Shown here in pieces: positions 36,806-46,957 of a stretch of DNA of 64,000 nucleotides. The stretch is from Comamonadaceae bacterium G21597-S1. Its GTDB lineage: Bacteria > Pseudomonadota > Gammaproteobacteria > Burkholderiales > Burkholderiaceae_C. Position 1 is the first letter of the stretch, and each line of letters begins with the position of its first letter. Where the stretch lies: positions 225,172 to 289,171 of the forward strand of contig JAPWHR010000009.1 in NCBI GenBank assembly GCA_027214345.1. Reading direction: 5' to 3'. The position numbers and the translations under genes are program-made. The notes beneath the pieces are model-generated. The model saw nothing but the letters and a program-made list of their open reading frames with translations, did no database searches and had not been told where the DNA came from.

Positions 36806-38025
36806 GGCGCGGCCCCCAGCATGGCCTTGACCAGCGGGCACAACAGCCGTACCACTTCGTCGGCCTGCGTCGTGTCCATGATCAGCGGCGGTAGCAGCCG
36901 AACCACGGTATCGGCTGTGACGCTGATCAACAGGCCGTTGTCGGCGCATTGGCCGACCAGCGCGCCGCAGGGGCGGTCCAGCTCGATGCCGATCATCAGG
37001 CCCTGGCCGCGGACTTCCTTGACCCGGCCGTCGCCGATCTCGACCGCCAGCTCCCGCTCCAGCGCGGCGCGCAGATGCGCGCCGATACGGGTTGCGTTGG
37101 CCAGCAGGTCGTCTTCCTGCATGATGCGCAAGGTCTCGACACCGGCGCGCATCGCCAGCGGATTGCCACCGAACGTCGTGCCATGGTTGCCGGGCCCGAA
37201 CAACTGAGCCGCCTTGGGCCCGGCGACCACCGCGCCGATCGGCACGCCCGAACCCAGGCCCTTGGCCAGCGGCATCACGTCGGGCTGGATGCCGGCCCAC
37301 TGGTGCGCAAACCATTTGCCGGTGCGGCCCATGCCGCACTGCACCTCGTCGATCATCAGCAGCCAGTTGCGCTCGTCGCACAAGGCGCGCACCTGGCGCA
37401 GATATTCGGCATGCATCGGACGGATGCCGCCTTCGCCCTGGATGGCCTCGAAGAACACCGCCACGACGTCGGGGTTGCCTTCGGTGGCCTTGCGCAGCGC
37501 GTCCATGTCGTTGAGCGGCACCCGGATGAAACCCTCCACCAGCGGTCCGAAACCGGCCTGCACCTTGGGGTTGCCGGTCGCGCTGAGGGTGGCGATGCTG
37601 CGTCCGTGAAAGGCGTTCTCGTAGACCACGATCTGCGGCCGCGTGATGCCGCGGTCGTGCCCGAACTTGCGCGCCAGCTTGATCGCCGCTTCGTTGGCCT
37701 CCAGCCCGGTGGAGCAGAAAAACACGTTGCTCATGCCCGAGAGCTCGACCAGCCGCGCGGCCAGTGTCTCCTGCAGTGGTATGTGGTAGTAGTTGGAGGT
37801 ATGGATCAGCTTGGCGACCTGGTCCTGCAGCGCGGGCACCAGCCTGGGGTGGTTGTGCCCCAGCGTGTTGACCGCGATGCCCGCCAGCGCGTCGAGGTAT
37901 CGCTTGCCGTTGACGTCCCAGACATGGCAGCCGTCGCCGTGCGACAGCGCGATCGGCACGCGGCCGTAGGTGTTCATGACATGGGGCGAGGCAGCGGCGA
38001 TCTCTTTCGGTGGGGCGGCGGTCAT
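36802..38025 (-). CDS. argD: Acetylornithine aminotransferase ArgD
   Basis: 407 residues, class III PLP aminotransferase. It converts N-acetylglutamate semialdehyde to N-acetylornithine. Visible are the PLP-phosphate STGLEANEAAIKLAR, LLMIDEVQCGMGRTG with the PLP-pyridine Asp, and the Schiff-base Lys in PLAKGLGSGVPIGA. It is the first gene of argD-argF, divergent from the DUF3579 gene. Confidence 0.95.
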   Translation of the reverse strand: MTAAPPKEIAAASPHVMNTYGRVPIALSHGDGCHVWDVNGKRYLDALAGIAVNTLGHNHPRLVPALQDQVAKLIHTSNYYHIPLQETLAARLVELSGMSNVFFCSTGLEANEAAIKLARKFGHDRGITRPQIVVYENAFHGRSIATLSATGNPKVQAGFGPLVEGFIRVPLNDMDALRKATEGNPDVVAVFFEAIQGEGGIRPMHAEYLRQVRALCDERNWLLMIDEVQCGMGRTGKWFAHQWAGIQPDVMPLAKGLGSGVPIGAVVAGPKAAQLFGPGNHGTTFGGNPLAMRAGVETLRIMQEDDLLANATRIGAHLRAALERELAVEIGDGRVKEVRGQGLMIGIELDRPCGALVGQCADNGLLISVTADTVVRLLPPLIMDTTQADEVVRLLCPLVKAMLGAAP

Positions 38026-38227
38026 GGTGTTCCTGTCAAAGCAAAGCGGCCCATCGGGCCGTCATGCCGCCATTCTATGGCCATGGGCGCGCTGCGCCGT
38101 CGCTGGCGGCGGCCCGTGCATGGCGCGAGTCTCCCGGATTTCGCCGCGTCGCCGGCGAGAGCCGGTCCGCATCCTGTTAGAGTCGCTACGCGGCGAAGTC
38201 ACGCCTGTTCCCGATATTGCAAGTCCG

Positions 38228-38575
38228 ATGAATGATCCAGCCGCCAATGAGTTTCTGATCGTGGGCAAGACGCTCGACGGAAGGACGTTCCGCCCCTCCG
38301 ACTGGAGCGAGCGCCTGGCCGGCGTCATGAGCCAGTTCCGACCCGGCGGCCCCCGCCCGGGCAGCCACCTGGGATATTCGCCCTGGTGCCATCCGGTGGT
38401 GCGCGGGGGCGTCAAATGTGTGGTCGTACATGCGGATCTGCGCGATCACGACGTCATGGCCTGGGACTTCTGCGTCAATTTCGCGCGCGACAACCAGCTG
38501 GTGGTCGAACCGGGCCGCGCCAAGGAGCGGGTCAGGACGGCGGCGGACGCGAACGCCACAAAAAAACCGCCCTGA
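38228..38575 (+). CDS. DUF3579 family protein
   Basis: 115 residues, cytosolic. The betaproteobacterial DUF3579 family is recognised from FLIVGKTLDGRTFRPSDWSERLAGVM and YSPWCHPVVRGGVKCVVVHADL. The function is unknown. It commonly sits next to argD-argF in Burkholderiales, as here. The coding end overlaps a strong bidirectional terminator shared with rpsT: the TGA stop lies in the loop of the hairpin. Confidence 0.85.
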   Translation: MNDPAANEFLIVGKTLDGRTFRPSDWSERLAGVMSQFRPGGPRPGSHLGYSPWCHPVVRGGVKCVVVHADLRDHDVMAWDFCVNFARDNQLVVEPGRAKERVRTAADANATKKPP

Positions 38576-38587
38576 GGCGGTTTTTTT
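38560..38587. terminator. Bidirectional intrinsic terminator
   Basis: AAAAAAACCGCC-CTGA-GGCGGTTTTTTT: a 5-bp GC stem with 4-nt loop flanked by seven A and seven T, so it works on both strands between the convergent DUF3579 and rpsT genes. It includes the end of the DUF3579 coding sequence; the lysine and proline codons before the stop are the A-run and stem. Confidence 0.93.
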
Positions 38588-38671
38588 GCTTTTGCTGGCA
38601 GCGCACCCGTTACAAACGGCGGAGGCCCGGATGGGATCGGACTTCCGTGCGGTATGTGATGGGCTGGGTGA

Positions 38672-38986
38672 TCAGGCCGCGGGAGCGGTCTGTGCCAAGG
38701 CCAGGGCCTTGACCTTGGTCGACAGGCGGCTCTTGTCGCGCGCAGCCTTGTTCTTGTGGAAGATGCCCTTGTCGGCGACCGAATCGACGATGGCCTGCAT
38801 CTTGCCGAACAGTTCGGTGGCCTTGGCCTTGTCGCCGGCGACAACGGCCTTCTCGACGTTCTTCACCGCGCTGCGGTACTGCGAACGCAGCGAGGTGTTC
38901 GCGGCGTTGATCTTGACGTCCTGGCGGACGCGTTTGCGGCCCGACGCCAGGCGCGGGTTCTTTTTCTTGGGCTTGGTAGATGCCAT
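38672..38986 (-). CDS. rpsT: 30S ribosomal protein S20
   Basis: 104 residues. It starts [19 protein letters not shown] and has the Lys/Arg/Ala-rich three-helix composition of bS20, ending in an Ala-rich LAQTAPAA tail longer than in E. coli. It binds 16S rRNA early in 30S assembly. It is divergent from murJ, the usual neighbour in many proteobacteria, and ends at the shared terminator. Confidence 0.95.
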   Translation of the reverse strand: MASTKPKKKNPRLASGRKRVRQDVKINAANTSLRSQYRSAVKNVEKAVVAGDKAKATELFGKMQAIVDSVADKGIFHKNKAARDKSRLSTKVKALALAQTAPAA

Positions 38987-39103
38987 GGTGATGTTTCCTA
39001 GTGTCTGTGGATGTTGCCAGCAAAGCCCGCCATTCTACCCTCCCGCCACAGGCAGAGGCAAATCGGCGGAATACGCGGGTTGCGGACCGCTACACTCGCT
39101 GCC

Positions 39104-40669
39104 GTGAGCCTGTTCAAAGCCGCTTCCACCGTATCGATGCTGACACTGGCCTCACGGGTCACCGGCATGGCCCGGGACCTGCTCATGGCATCGATTTTCG
39201 GCGCCAGCGCCATGACTGACGCGTTCAACGTCGCGTTCCGCCTGCCCAACATGTTCCGCCGCCTGTTCGGCGAAGGCGCCTTCAGCCAGGCCTTCGTGCC
39301 GGTGCTCGGCGCCACGCTGGGCGAACAGGGCCCGGAGGCGACCAAGCAGCTGATCGACCGGGTGGCGACCGCGCTGAGCCTGGTGCTGGCGGCCACCTGC
39401 CTGGTGGGTGTGATTGCCGCCCCGGCGCTGGTCTGGCTGCTGGCCAGCGGGCTGCAGCAGAACCCGCGCAGCTTCGATGCCGCCGTGGTGATGGCGCGCT
39501 GGATGTTTCCCTACATCGGCTTCATGTCGCTGGTGGCGCTGGGTGCGGGCATTCTCAATACCTGGAAACGATTCGCCGTGCCGGCCTTCACACCGGTGCT
39601 GCTGAACCTCGCCATGATCGCGGCGATCGGGCTTGGCGCGCCCTGGTTCTCCGGCATGGGCATCGAGCCGATCTATGCGCTGGCGCTGGGCGTGATGGTC
39701 GGCGGCGTGCTGCAGCTCGGGCTGCAGGCGGTGTCGCTGCGCCGGCTCGGCCTGTTGCCGCGCATCCGCTGGAGCCCGGCGGCGGTTCGCCAGGCCTGGT
39801 CCGACGCCGGAACCCGGCGCATCGCGACGCTGATGGGGCCGGCGCTGCTGGGCGTGGGCGTGGCCCATCTGTCGGCCATCATCAACCTGCAGATCGCCTC
39901 CTACCTGACGCCGGGCAGCGTGAGCTGGATGAGTTATGCCGAGCGCCTGATGGAATTCCCGACCGCCATGCTGGGCGTGGCGCTGGGCGTGGTGCTGACG
40001 CCGCAGCTGGTCGCGGCCAACGCGGCCAAGGATGCGCAGCGGTACTCCGACATGCTGGACTGGGGCCTGCGCCTGGTGGTGTTGCTGGCCCTGCCGTGCA
40101 CGATGGCGCTGATGGTGTTCGCGCAGCCGCTGGTGGCGACGCTGTACGCGCGCGGTGCCTTCTCCGCCAACGACGTGCAGCAGACCACGCTGGCGCTGAT
40201 GGGTTACGGCGCAGGCCTGATCGGCCTGATCGCGATCAAGGTGCTGGCGCCGGGGTTCTACGCCACGCAGGATATCCGCACTCCGGTGCGCATCGCCATC
40301 ATGGTGCTGGTGTTCACGCAGCTGATGAACATCGTGCTCGTGCCCCTGTTTGCCCATGCCGGGCTGACGCTGGCGATCAGCCTGGGCGCGCTGGTCAATG
40401 CGTCTGCGCTGTTGTGGGGCCTGATCCGGCGTGGCCGGTACACGCCGTCGCCGGGCTGGACGGTATTCGTGCTGCGGGTCGTGGCGGCCACCGCTTTGTT
40501 GTCGGTGTTCCTGATGTGGTCCGCCAGCCAGGTGCAGTGGGTTGGAGCCTCGGTGCGCGAGTGGCCCCGGATGCTGTCGCTGGGCCTGATCATGCTGGTA
40601 TCCGCGGCCCTGTATTTCGGTGCCTTGTGGGGCACGGGGCTCAAGCTGCGTGAATTCGCGCGCCGCTGA
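39104..40669 (+). CDS. murJ: Lipid II flippase MurJ
   Basis: 521 residues with about 14 transmembrane helices, MOP/MVF superfamily. It flips the peptidoglycan precursor lipid II across the inner membrane. The N-terminus LFKAASTVSMLTLASRVTGMARD with the catalytic Arg region, RLPNMFRRLFGEGAFSQAFVP and MFPYIGFMSL are diagnostic. The GTG at 39104 was chosen as it gives the standard N-terminus; an open extension exists upstream. Confidence 0.95.
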   Translation: MSLFKAASTVSMLTLASRVTGMARDLLMASIFGASAMTDAFNVAFRLPNMFRRLFGEGAFSQAFVPVLGATLGEQGPEATKQLIDRVATALSLVLAATCLVGVIAAPALVWLLASGLQQNPRSFDAAVVMARWMFPYIGFMSLVALGAGILNTWKRFAVPAFTPVLLNLAMIAAIGLGAPWFSGMGIEPIYALALGVMVGGVLQLGLQAVSLRRLGLLPRIRWSPAAVRQAWSDAGTRRIATLMGPALLGVGVAHLSAIINLQIASYLTPGSVSWMSYAERLMEFPTAMLGVALGVVLTPQLVAANAAKDAQRYSDMLDWGLRLVVLLALPCTMALMVFAQPLVATLYARGAFSANDVQQTTLALMGYGAGLIGLIAIKVLAPGFYATQDIRTPVRIAIMVLVFTQLMNIVLVPLFAHAGLTLAISLGALVNASALLWGLIRRGRYTPSPGWTVFVLRVVAATALLSVFLMWSASQVQWVGASVREWPRMLSLGLIMLVSAALYFGALWGTGLKLREFARR

Positions 40670-40799
40670 GCGGCGTGCCGGCGATGACCGCATGGCAGGC
40701 GGGGCGGAATCGAGCCGGTTTGGCGCTGTGGCCAATCGGCGTCAAAATGCCTTCGTGCGCGCTGATGCGCCCGTGATCGACCTCCGAGAGAAACGCCTC

Positions 40800-41654
40800 A
40801 TGCAGTTGTCCTACGCCGTTCCCACGCCGCTGGAGTATTTTGCGGCGCTGGTGCACAGCGACGCCGAGTTCCCGCTGCTCGAGGCCGCGGTCAGCCTGGC
40901 GCAGGACGAATACCCCGATCTCGACGTGCAGCAGGTGCTGGGCGACATCGACCAGCTGCTGGCCCGGCTCAAGCGGCGCATCCCGGCCGATGCCGTGCCG
41001 CTGCAGAAGCTGCGCGCGCTCAACCAGTTCTTCTTTCGCGACCTCAGTTTTCGGCCCAACGTCAATAATTTCTACGATCCGGACAACAGCTACCTCAACG
41101 TGGTGCTGCGCACGCGGTGCACGATCCCGATCTCGGCCGCGGTGTTGTGGCTCGAACTTGCCCAAGGCCTGGGCCTGGCGGCGCGCGGCGTCGGTTTTCC
41201 GGGGCATTTCATGGTCAAGGTCAACCTGCCCAAGGGCCAGGTCGTCATCGACCCGCTCGACGGCCAGTCGCTGAGCCGGGAGCAGTTGTCCGAGCGGCTG
41301 GAGCCGTACCGGCGCAGCAGCGGCCTGGTCGACGAGTTCGAGGTGCCGCTGGGCCTGTACCTGCAGGCCGCGCCGCCGCGCGAGATCGTCGCGCGCATGC
41401 TGCGCAACCTCAAGGAGATCCACCGGACCCAGGAGGATTGGGGCCGCATGATCGCGGTGCAGGACCGGCTCATCGTGTTGTTGCCGCAGGCCTGGGCCGA
41501 ATACCGCGACCGCGGCCTGGCGCACGCCGAACTCGGGCACTGCGCCCAGGCGGTGCAGGACCTGGACGCCTATCTGGCCAACGTCGAGGAAGGCCTGGAC
41601 ATCGACGCGATTGCCGCGCGGGTCGCCGAACTGCGCCGCGCGCGCAGCGACTGA
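40800..41654 (+). CDS. SirB1-family transglutaminase-like/TPR protein
   Basis: 284 residues. The N-terminal transglutaminase-like domain (DUF1338-unrelated SirB1 type; about 30-180) has NFYDPDNSYLNVVLRTRCTIPIS and GVGFPGHFMVKV with the conserved His. The C-terminal region (about 200-280) resembles TPR helices (WAEYRDRGLAHAELGHCAQAVQDL). The canonical Cys in the first block is present (RTRCTIPIS). Cytosolic, biochemical role unknown. It follows murJ at 130 bp and is convergent with purM. Confidence 0.88.
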   Translation: MQLSYAVPTPLEYFAALVHSDAEFPLLEAAVSLAQDEYPDLDVQQVLGDIDQLLARLKRRIPADAVPLQKLRALNQFFFRDLSFRPNVNNFYDPDNSYLNVVLRTRCTIPISAAVLWLELAQGLGLAARGVGFPGHFMVKVNLPKGQVVIDPLDGQSLSREQLSERLEPYRRSSGLVDEFEVPLGLYLQAAPPREIVARMLRNLKEIHRTQEDWGRMIAVQDRLIVLLPQAWAEYRDRGLAHAELGHCAQAVQDLDAYLANVEEGLDIDAIAARVAELRRARSD

Positions 41655-41679
41655 GCCTGCGCAGGCGCCGCCGGCGGCG

Positions 41680-42747
41680 TCAGCGGATCTCGACGGCCGC
41701 GCCCTCGGCGCGGGGCGCGATGGCGCCGATGCGGTGCACCGTCTCGCCGTGCTCGCGCAAGGTGCTGGCGGTGGCGTCGGCATGGGCCGCGTCCACGACC
41801 ACCACCATGCCGATACCGTTGTTGAAGGTGCGGTTCATCTCGTGGTCGTCGATGCCGGAGGTCTGCTGCAGCCAGGCGAACAGCTCGGAGCGGGGCCAGC
41901 TGCCATTGTGCAGGTGAGCCGCCATGCCGTCAGGCAGGACCCGCGGGATGTTCTCGAGCAGGCCGCCTCCGGTGATATGTGCCAGCGCCTTGATCGGGTG
42001 CAGCGCAAGCGCGGCCAGCACCGGCTTGACATACAGCCGCGTGGGCGCCATCAGCGCGACGCGAAAATCCTGGCCGTCGAGCTGCGCGGGCAACTTCGAC
42101 GCGTCGTGTGCCTCGCCGGTGCCGGCGACCCGGTCGATGCACTTGCGCACCAGGCTGAATCCGTTGGAATGCACGCCGCTGCTGGCCAGGCCCAGCACCA
42201 CGTCGCCCGGTTGCACGTTCTTGCCGGTGAGGATGGCGGACTTCTCGACCGCGCCGACCGCAAAGCCGGCCAGGTCGTATTCGCCCGGCGGGTACATGCC
42301 CGGCATCTCCGCGGTTTCGCCGCCGATGAGTGCGCAGCCGGACAGTTCGCAACCCCGTGCAATGCCGCCCACCACGGCCGCCGCGGTGTCCACGTCGAGC
42401 TTGCCGCAGGCGAAATAGTCCAGGAAGAACAGGGGTTCCGCGCCCTGGACCAGCACGTCGTTGACGCTCATGGCCACCAGGTCGATGCCCACGGTGTCGT
42501 GCATGTTCCATTCGAACGCCAGCTTGAGCTTGGTGCCGACACCGTCGGTGCCGCTGACCAGCACCGGTTCGCGGTAGCGCTTGGGGACTTCGAACAGGGC
42601 GCCGAAGCCGCCGATGCCGGCCAGCACGCCGTCGCGCATGGTCTTGCGGGCCAGCGGCTTGATGCGCTCGACCAGCGCGTCGCCGGCGTCGATGTCGACA
42701 CCGGCATCCTTGTAGGACAGGGCAGAGGAGGGGGTGGCAGTGGTCAT
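41680..42747 (-). CDS. purM: Phosphoribosylformylglycinamidine cyclo-ligase PurM
   Basis: 355 residues. It forms aminoimidazole ribotide in purine synthesis. Family blocks are [92 protein letters not shown] and [16 protein letters not shown]. The length is typical. It is divergent from the AI-2E permease gene, the usual Burkholderiales arrangement. Confidence 0.97.
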   Translation of the reverse strand: MTTATPSSALSYKDAGVDIDAGDALVERIKPLARKTMRDGVLAGIGGFGALFEVPKRYREPVLVSGTDGVGTKLKLAFEWNMHDTVGIDLVAMSVNDVLVQGAEPLFFLDYFACGKLDVDTAAAVVGGIARGCELSGCALIGGETAEMPGMYPPGEYDLAGFAVGAVEKSAILTGKNVQPGDVVLGLASSGVHSNGFSLVRKCIDRVAGTGEAHDASKLPAQLDGQDFRVALMAPTRLYVKPVLAALALHPIKALAHITGGGLLENIPRVLPDGMAAHLHNGSWPRSELFAWLQQTSGIDDHEMNRTFNNGIGMVVVVDAAHADATASTLREHGETVHRIGAIAPRAEGAAVEIR

Positions 42748-42850
42748 GGTGTCAGGGCGGTCGGCCGGCGGGGGATGCCGGCGGTCAGGGGCCGCTGCGG
42801 ACCCCGATAGAATTTGCCCAGATTCTACGGGTTGACACCCGCACGCTTGT

Positions 42851-43936
42851 ATGCAGTTCACCGCAACCCAGAAGTCCGCCGCCGCATGGGGCGCGATTGC
42901 TGCGTTTGTCATCTTTTTTCTCTGGTTGCTGGGACCGGTCCTGACGCCCTTCGTGGTGGCGGCGGTGTTCGCGTACGCGCTCACGCCGCTGGTGGACCGG
43001 CTGGATCGCAAGCGCGGCGGCAAATTGCCGCGCCTGCTGGCGGTGTTGCTGGTGCAGTTCCTGCTGTTCGTCGTGTTGCTCAGCGTGGCACTGCTGATCG
43101 TGCCGATCCTGGCCAAGGAGCTGCCGGTGTTGCGCGAGCAGATCCCTGTGTTGTTCGACCGCTTCAACGCCGTCGTCAAACCGCTGTTCGAGCGGCTCGG
43201 CATCGGCCTGACGATGGACGTGGCCAACATCAAGGAATTCGTGCTCAAGTACCTCAACGCCAACGTCGGTGACGCCTTCGGCTCGATGATGGCCTCGCTC
43301 AAGCTGGGTGGCAGCGTGGCGTTCGCGCTCATCGGCAACGCGGTGCTGATCCCGGTGGCGCTGTTCTATCTGCTGATGGACTGGGACCGTTTCGTCGAAT
43401 CCGTGATGCAGCTGGTGCCGCCCCGGTTGCGCGGCGCCGTCAACAGCTTCACGCAGGAGGCCGACCAGGTGCTGGGCCAGTACCTGCGCGGACAACTGCT
43501 GGTGATGCTGATCCTGGCGGCCTTCTACAGCATCGGGCTGGCGCTGTTCGGTCTCGACCTGGCCTTGCCGATCGGCGTGTTCACCGGGCTGGCGGTATTC
43601 GTTCCGTACCTGGGGTTTGGCCTGGGGTTGGTGCTGGCCACGCTGGCCGGCGTGCTCGAGTTCTCGGCCAATGCCGGGCCGGGCAAGGCGATCCTGATGG
43701 TGGCCGTCGTCTACGGCCTGGGCCAGACCATCGAGAGTTTCTACCTGACGCCGCGCCTGCTGGGCGAGCGTATCGGCCTGCACCCGCTGGTGGTGATCTT
43801 TGCGCTGCTGGCGTTCGGGCAGTTGCTGGGATTTGTCGGTGTGCTGATCGCCTTGCCGGCCAGCGCCGTGTTGCTGGTCGCCATCCGCCGGGCCTTTCGC
43901 AGCTACCAGGACAGTGGTCTGTACAAGGGCGCTTGA
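42851..43936 (+). CDS. AI-2E family transporter (permease)
   Basis: 361 residues with about seven or eight membrane helices. Family features are [29 protein letters not shown] at the N-terminus, [42 protein letters not shown] and the C-terminal [23 protein letters not shown]. The name comes from TqsA, but most members have other or unknown substrates. It heads a rightward run with hda, an HAD gene, pcnB and folK. Confidence 0.92.
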   Translation: MQFTATQKSAAAWGAIAAFVIFFLWLLGPVLTPFVVAAVFAYALTPLVDRLDRKRGGKLPRLLAVLLVQFLLFVVLLSVALLIVPILAKELPVLREQIPVLFDRFNAVVKPLFERLGIGLTMDVANIKEFVLKYLNANVGDAFGSMMASLKLGGSVAFALIGNAVLIPVALFYLLMDWDRFVESVMQLVPPRLRGAVNSFTQEADQVLGQYLRGQLLVMLILAAFYSIGLALFGLDLALPIGVFTGLAVFVPYLGFGLGLVLATLAGVLEFSANAGPGKAILMVAVVYGLGQTIESFYLTPRLLGERIGLHPLVVIFALLAFGQLLGFVGVLIALPASAVLLVAIRRAFRSYQDSGLYKGA

Positions 43937-43942
43937 CCGGGC

Positions 43943-44629
43943 ATGAAGCAGATTGCACTGGATATCGGCCTGAGCACCGGGCCGACGATGCAGAACTTCT
44001 TTCCCGGCCCCAACCGGCCGGCCTGGGAACACCTGAACCTGTGGCTGGGGCGCGGCGGTGCCCAAGCCGCGCGCTCCCCGGTCCCGACCTATCTGTGGGG
44101 TGCCTCGGGCAGCGGCAAGACGCATCTGCTCAAGGCGGTGCGCGAGGCCTTGCGCGAGCAGGGCGCCGTGGTCGGCTGGCTCGATGCCGGCATGCCGGAG
44201 CCGCCGGCGTTCTCCGAGACCTGGGCCGCGGTGCTGCTGGACGATGTGCATCTGTTCACCGCCGTGCAGCAGCAGGCGGCGTTCAACTGGTTCGTGCATG
44301 CGCAGACGCTGCAGCGCGCCGTCATCGGCACCGGCGACCAGCCGCCCGCCGGGCTGCGCCTGCGCGACGACCTGCGCACCCGGCTGGGCTGGGGCCATGT
44401 GTTCACACTGGCGGTGCTCAGCGAGCCCGAGCGGCGCGCCGTATTGCGCCAGGCCGCCGATGCGCGCGGCGTGTTCCTGGGCGACGAGGTCATGGATTTC
44501 ATGTTGACCCGCTTCAGCCGCGACCTGCCCAGCCTGATGGAGCTGCTGGACCTGATCGACGCCTATGCCCTGCAAACCAAGCGTGCGATCACCGTGCCGA
44601 TGATCCGCGCCATGATGGAAGAATCCTGA
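43943..44629 (+). CDS. hda: DnaA regulatory inactivator Hda
   Basis: 228 residues, a DnaA-like AAA+ domain without the DnaA DNA-binding domain. It stimulates DnaA-ATP hydrolysis at the DNA-loaded clamp; the clamp-binding motif is the N-terminal QIALDIGL. The P-loop GASGSGKTHLL is intact, followed by LLLDDVHLF-type Walker B and the sensor region RDDLRTRLGWG. It starts 6 nt after the permease stop. Confidence 0.93.
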   Translation: MKQIALDIGLSTGPTMQNFFPGPNRPAWEHLNLWLGRGGAQAARSPVPTYLWGASGSGKTHLLKAVREALREQGAVVGWLDAGMPEPPAFSETWAAVLLDDVHLFTAVQQQAAFNWFVHAQTLQRAVIGTGDQPPAGLRLRDDLRTRLGWGHVFTLAVLSEPERRAVLRQAADARGVFLGDEVMDFMLTRFSRDLPSLMELLDLIDAYALQTKRAITVPMIRAMMEES

Positions 44630-44633
44630 CCCG

Positions 44634-45368
44634 ATGAACCCGACCCCTGCGGCCTCCCGAGCCGGCGCCGACGGCGGCGCGCAACGGGTGACGCTGTTCG
44701 ACCTGGACCATACGCTGTTGCCGATCGACTCCGACCACGCCTGGGGGGTGTTCACCACCACCATCGGCTGGACCGACGCGCAGCAGTTCGCGCAGCGCAA
44801 CGAGGAGTTCTTCGCGCAGTACCAGGCCGGCACGCTGGATATCCACGACTACGTGCGGTTTGCCACCGAGGCCGTGCGCCGGCACGGTCCCGAGGCCTCG
44901 CGCAAGGCCCACGCGCAGTTCATGGAGCAGGTCGTGCGGCCGGCGATCCGCGACGAGGCGCTGGCCCTGGTGCGCTTGCACCAGCAGCAGGGTGACCAGG
45001 TCGCGATCATCACCGCGACCAATGCTTTCGTCACGCGGCCGATCGCCGAGGCGCTGGGCGTGAGCGAGCTGATCGCGGTGGAACTGGAGGTCGACGACGC
45101 CCCGGGCGGCACCGGCTGGATCACCGGCGCCATCGCCGGCGTGCCATCGGCGCGCGAGGGCAAGGTGCTGCGCTTCGAACAATGGTTGCATGCGCGTGGC
45201 CTGGACTGGGCGGACGTGGCCGTCACGTTCTATTCCGATTCCACGAACGACCTGCCGCTGCTCGAGCGCGCCCATGAACCGGTGGCGACGAACCCGGACC
45301 CGCGCCTGCGCGCGATTGCCCAGGCGCGCGGATGGCGCATACTGGACCTGTTTTCCCCCACACCATGA
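44634..45368 (+). CDS. HAD-IB family hydrolase (phosphoserine phosphatase-like)
   Basis: 244 residues. Motif I FDLDHTLLPIDSDHAW gives nucleophile and acid-base Asp, motif II is IITATNAF, motif III Lys lies in AREGKVL and motif IV is YSDSTNDLPLLE. The FVTRPIAEALGV cap region matches the HAD-IB CicA-like group common between hda and pcnB in Burkholderiales. The substrate is unknown, possibly a phosphoserine or lipid phosphate. Its stop overlaps the pcnB start. Confidence 0.9.
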   Translation: MNPTPAASRAGADGGAQRVTLFDLDHTLLPIDSDHAWGVFTTTIGWTDAQQFAQRNEEFFAQYQAGTLDIHDYVRFATEAVRRHGPEASRKAHAQFMEQVVRPAIRDEALALVRLHQQQGDQVAIITATNAFVTRPIAEALGVSELIAVELEVDDAPGGTGWITGAIAGVPSAREGKVLRFEQWLHARGLDWADVAVTFYSDSTNDLPLLERAHEPVATNPDPRLRAIAQARGWRILDLFSPTP

Positions 45369-46957
45369 TCAAGAACTTCATCGACAAACTCCTGGGCAAG
45401 AAGCCCGCCACCGGCAGCCGTTCCTTGTTCGGCAAGCGCCGCGACGTGATGGCGGACGAACACAAGATCGACCCGGCGCTGGTCGACGATCGCGCCGCCA
45501 CCGTGGTGCGCACGCTCAAGCAGGCCGGCTTCGAGGCCTACATCGTCGGCGGTGCCGTGCGCGATCTGCTGGTCGGCCTGCGGCCCAAGGACTTCGACGT
45601 CGCCACCAATGCCACGCCGGAACAGGTCAAGGGCCTGTTCCGGCGGGCCTTCATCATCGGGCGGCGCTTTCGCATCGTGCACGTGGTGTTCGGCCGCGGG
45701 CGCGAACACGAGGTGATCGAGGTCTCGACCTTCCGCGCCTACCTGGACAATGCCGCCGCCGGGCAGGTCAGCGGCAACGAGCGCACCAGCAAGAACCAGC
45801 TGGCCAGCATGACCCATGCGGTCGACGCCAGCGGCCGGGTGTTGCGCGACAACGTCTGGGGCCCGCAGGAGCAGGACGCGGCGCGGCGCGACTTCACCAT
45901 CAACGCGATGTATTACGACCCGGAAACCCAGGTCGTCGTCGACTACCACGGCGGCATCAAGGACTCGACCAAGCGGGTGTTGCGCATGATCGGCGATCCG
46001 GCGCAGCGGTACCGGGAAGATCCGGTGCGCATCATCCGCGCGATCCGGTTCTCGGCCAAGCTCAAGGCACTGGGTTTCACGATCGAACCCAAGACGGCGG
46101 CACCGCTGGTGAAGATGAAGGACTTGCTCGCGGATGTGCCGCAAAGCCGCCTGTTCGACGAGATGCTCAAGCTGCTGCAGACCGGGCATGCGCTGGCCAC
46201 CATCGAGCAACTCAAGGCGCTCGGACTGAGCAAAGGCATCTACCCGCTGCTCGACCTCGTCGTGGAACGCGCCGAGAACCCGTTCGTGCGCAGCGCGCTG
46301 CAGGACACCGACCGCCGGGTCGGCGAGGGCAAGCCGGTTGCACCGAGTTTCCTGCTGGCCTGCGTGTTGTGGTCGGACGTGCGCGACGGCTGGAGCCAGC
46401 GCATGGCCGAGCCCGCGCGCCAGCCGCCGTTCCCGGCCTTGCAGGACGCGATCGACCAGGTTTTCTCGGAGCGCATCGGCGACGTGTCCGGCGGCGGCCG
46501 CCTGGCCTCGGACATGCGCGAGATCTGGATGATGCAGCCGCGTTTCGAGAAACGCGTCGGCAGTTCGGCGTTCAGCCTGGTGGACCAGCCGCGTTTTCGT
46601 GCCGCCTTCGACTTCATGCGCCTGCGCGCCGAAACCGGCGAGATCGAGGAGGTGCTGGCCGACTGGTGGCAGGAGTTCAGCATGGCCAACGACAACCTGC
46701 GCGCCGACATGGTCGAGCAGGTGCGCGCCGAGCAGGGTCGCGGCAAGGCCACACGTGCGCCGCGACCGCCGCGCAAACGGTCGGCGACGCCGGCAGCCGA
46801 GGGCACCGACCTTGCGCCAACCGATACATCGACAGGCGCAACGGCGGCAGCAGAGGATGGCGAGCCTGCATCGGACGCTCCGCGCAAGCGCCGCCGTCGC
46901 CGCCGTCCCGGTGGCGCGCGTCCGGCCGGCGACGCGGGCAATACGCCCGAGGCGTGA
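45365..46957 (+). CDS. pcnB: Poly(A) polymerase I PcnB
   Basis: 530 residues. It adds 3' poly(A) tails that promote RNA decay. The nucleotidyltransferase core is AYIVGGAVRDLLVGLRPKDFDVATNA with the catalytic Asp pair, followed by RFRIVHVVFGR and ARRDFTINAMYYDP and the RNA-binding helical domain. The last 70 residues are a basic, Ala/Arg/Pro-rich tail typical of PcnB rather than CCA-adding enzymes. The ATG at 45365 lies inside the HAD stop (ATGA). Confidence 0.94.
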   Translation: MIKNFIDKLLGKKPATGSRSLFGKRRDVMADEHKIDPALVDDRAATVVRTLKQAGFEAYIVGGAVRDLLVGLRPKDFDVATNATPEQVKGLFRRAFIIGRRFRIVHVVFGRGREHEVIEVSTFRAYLDNAAAGQVSGNERTSKNQLASMTHAVDASGRVLRDNVWGPQEQDAARRDFTINAMYYDPETQVVVDYHGGIKDSTKRVLRMIGDPAQRYREDPVRIIRAIRFSAKLKALGFTIEPKTAAPLVKMKDLLADVPQSRLFDEMLKLLQTGHALATIEQLKALGLSKGIYPLLDLVVERAENPFVRSALQDTDRRVGEGKPVAPSFLLACVLWSDVRDGWSQRMAEPARQPPFPALQDAIDQVFSERIGDVSGGGRLASDMREIWMMQPRFEKRVGSSAFSLVDQPRFRAAFDFMRLRAETGEIEEVLADWWQEFSMANDNLRADMVEQVRAEQGRGKATRAPRPPRKRSATPAAEGTDLAPTDTSTGATAAAEDGEPASDAPRKRRRRRRPGGARPAGDAGNTPEA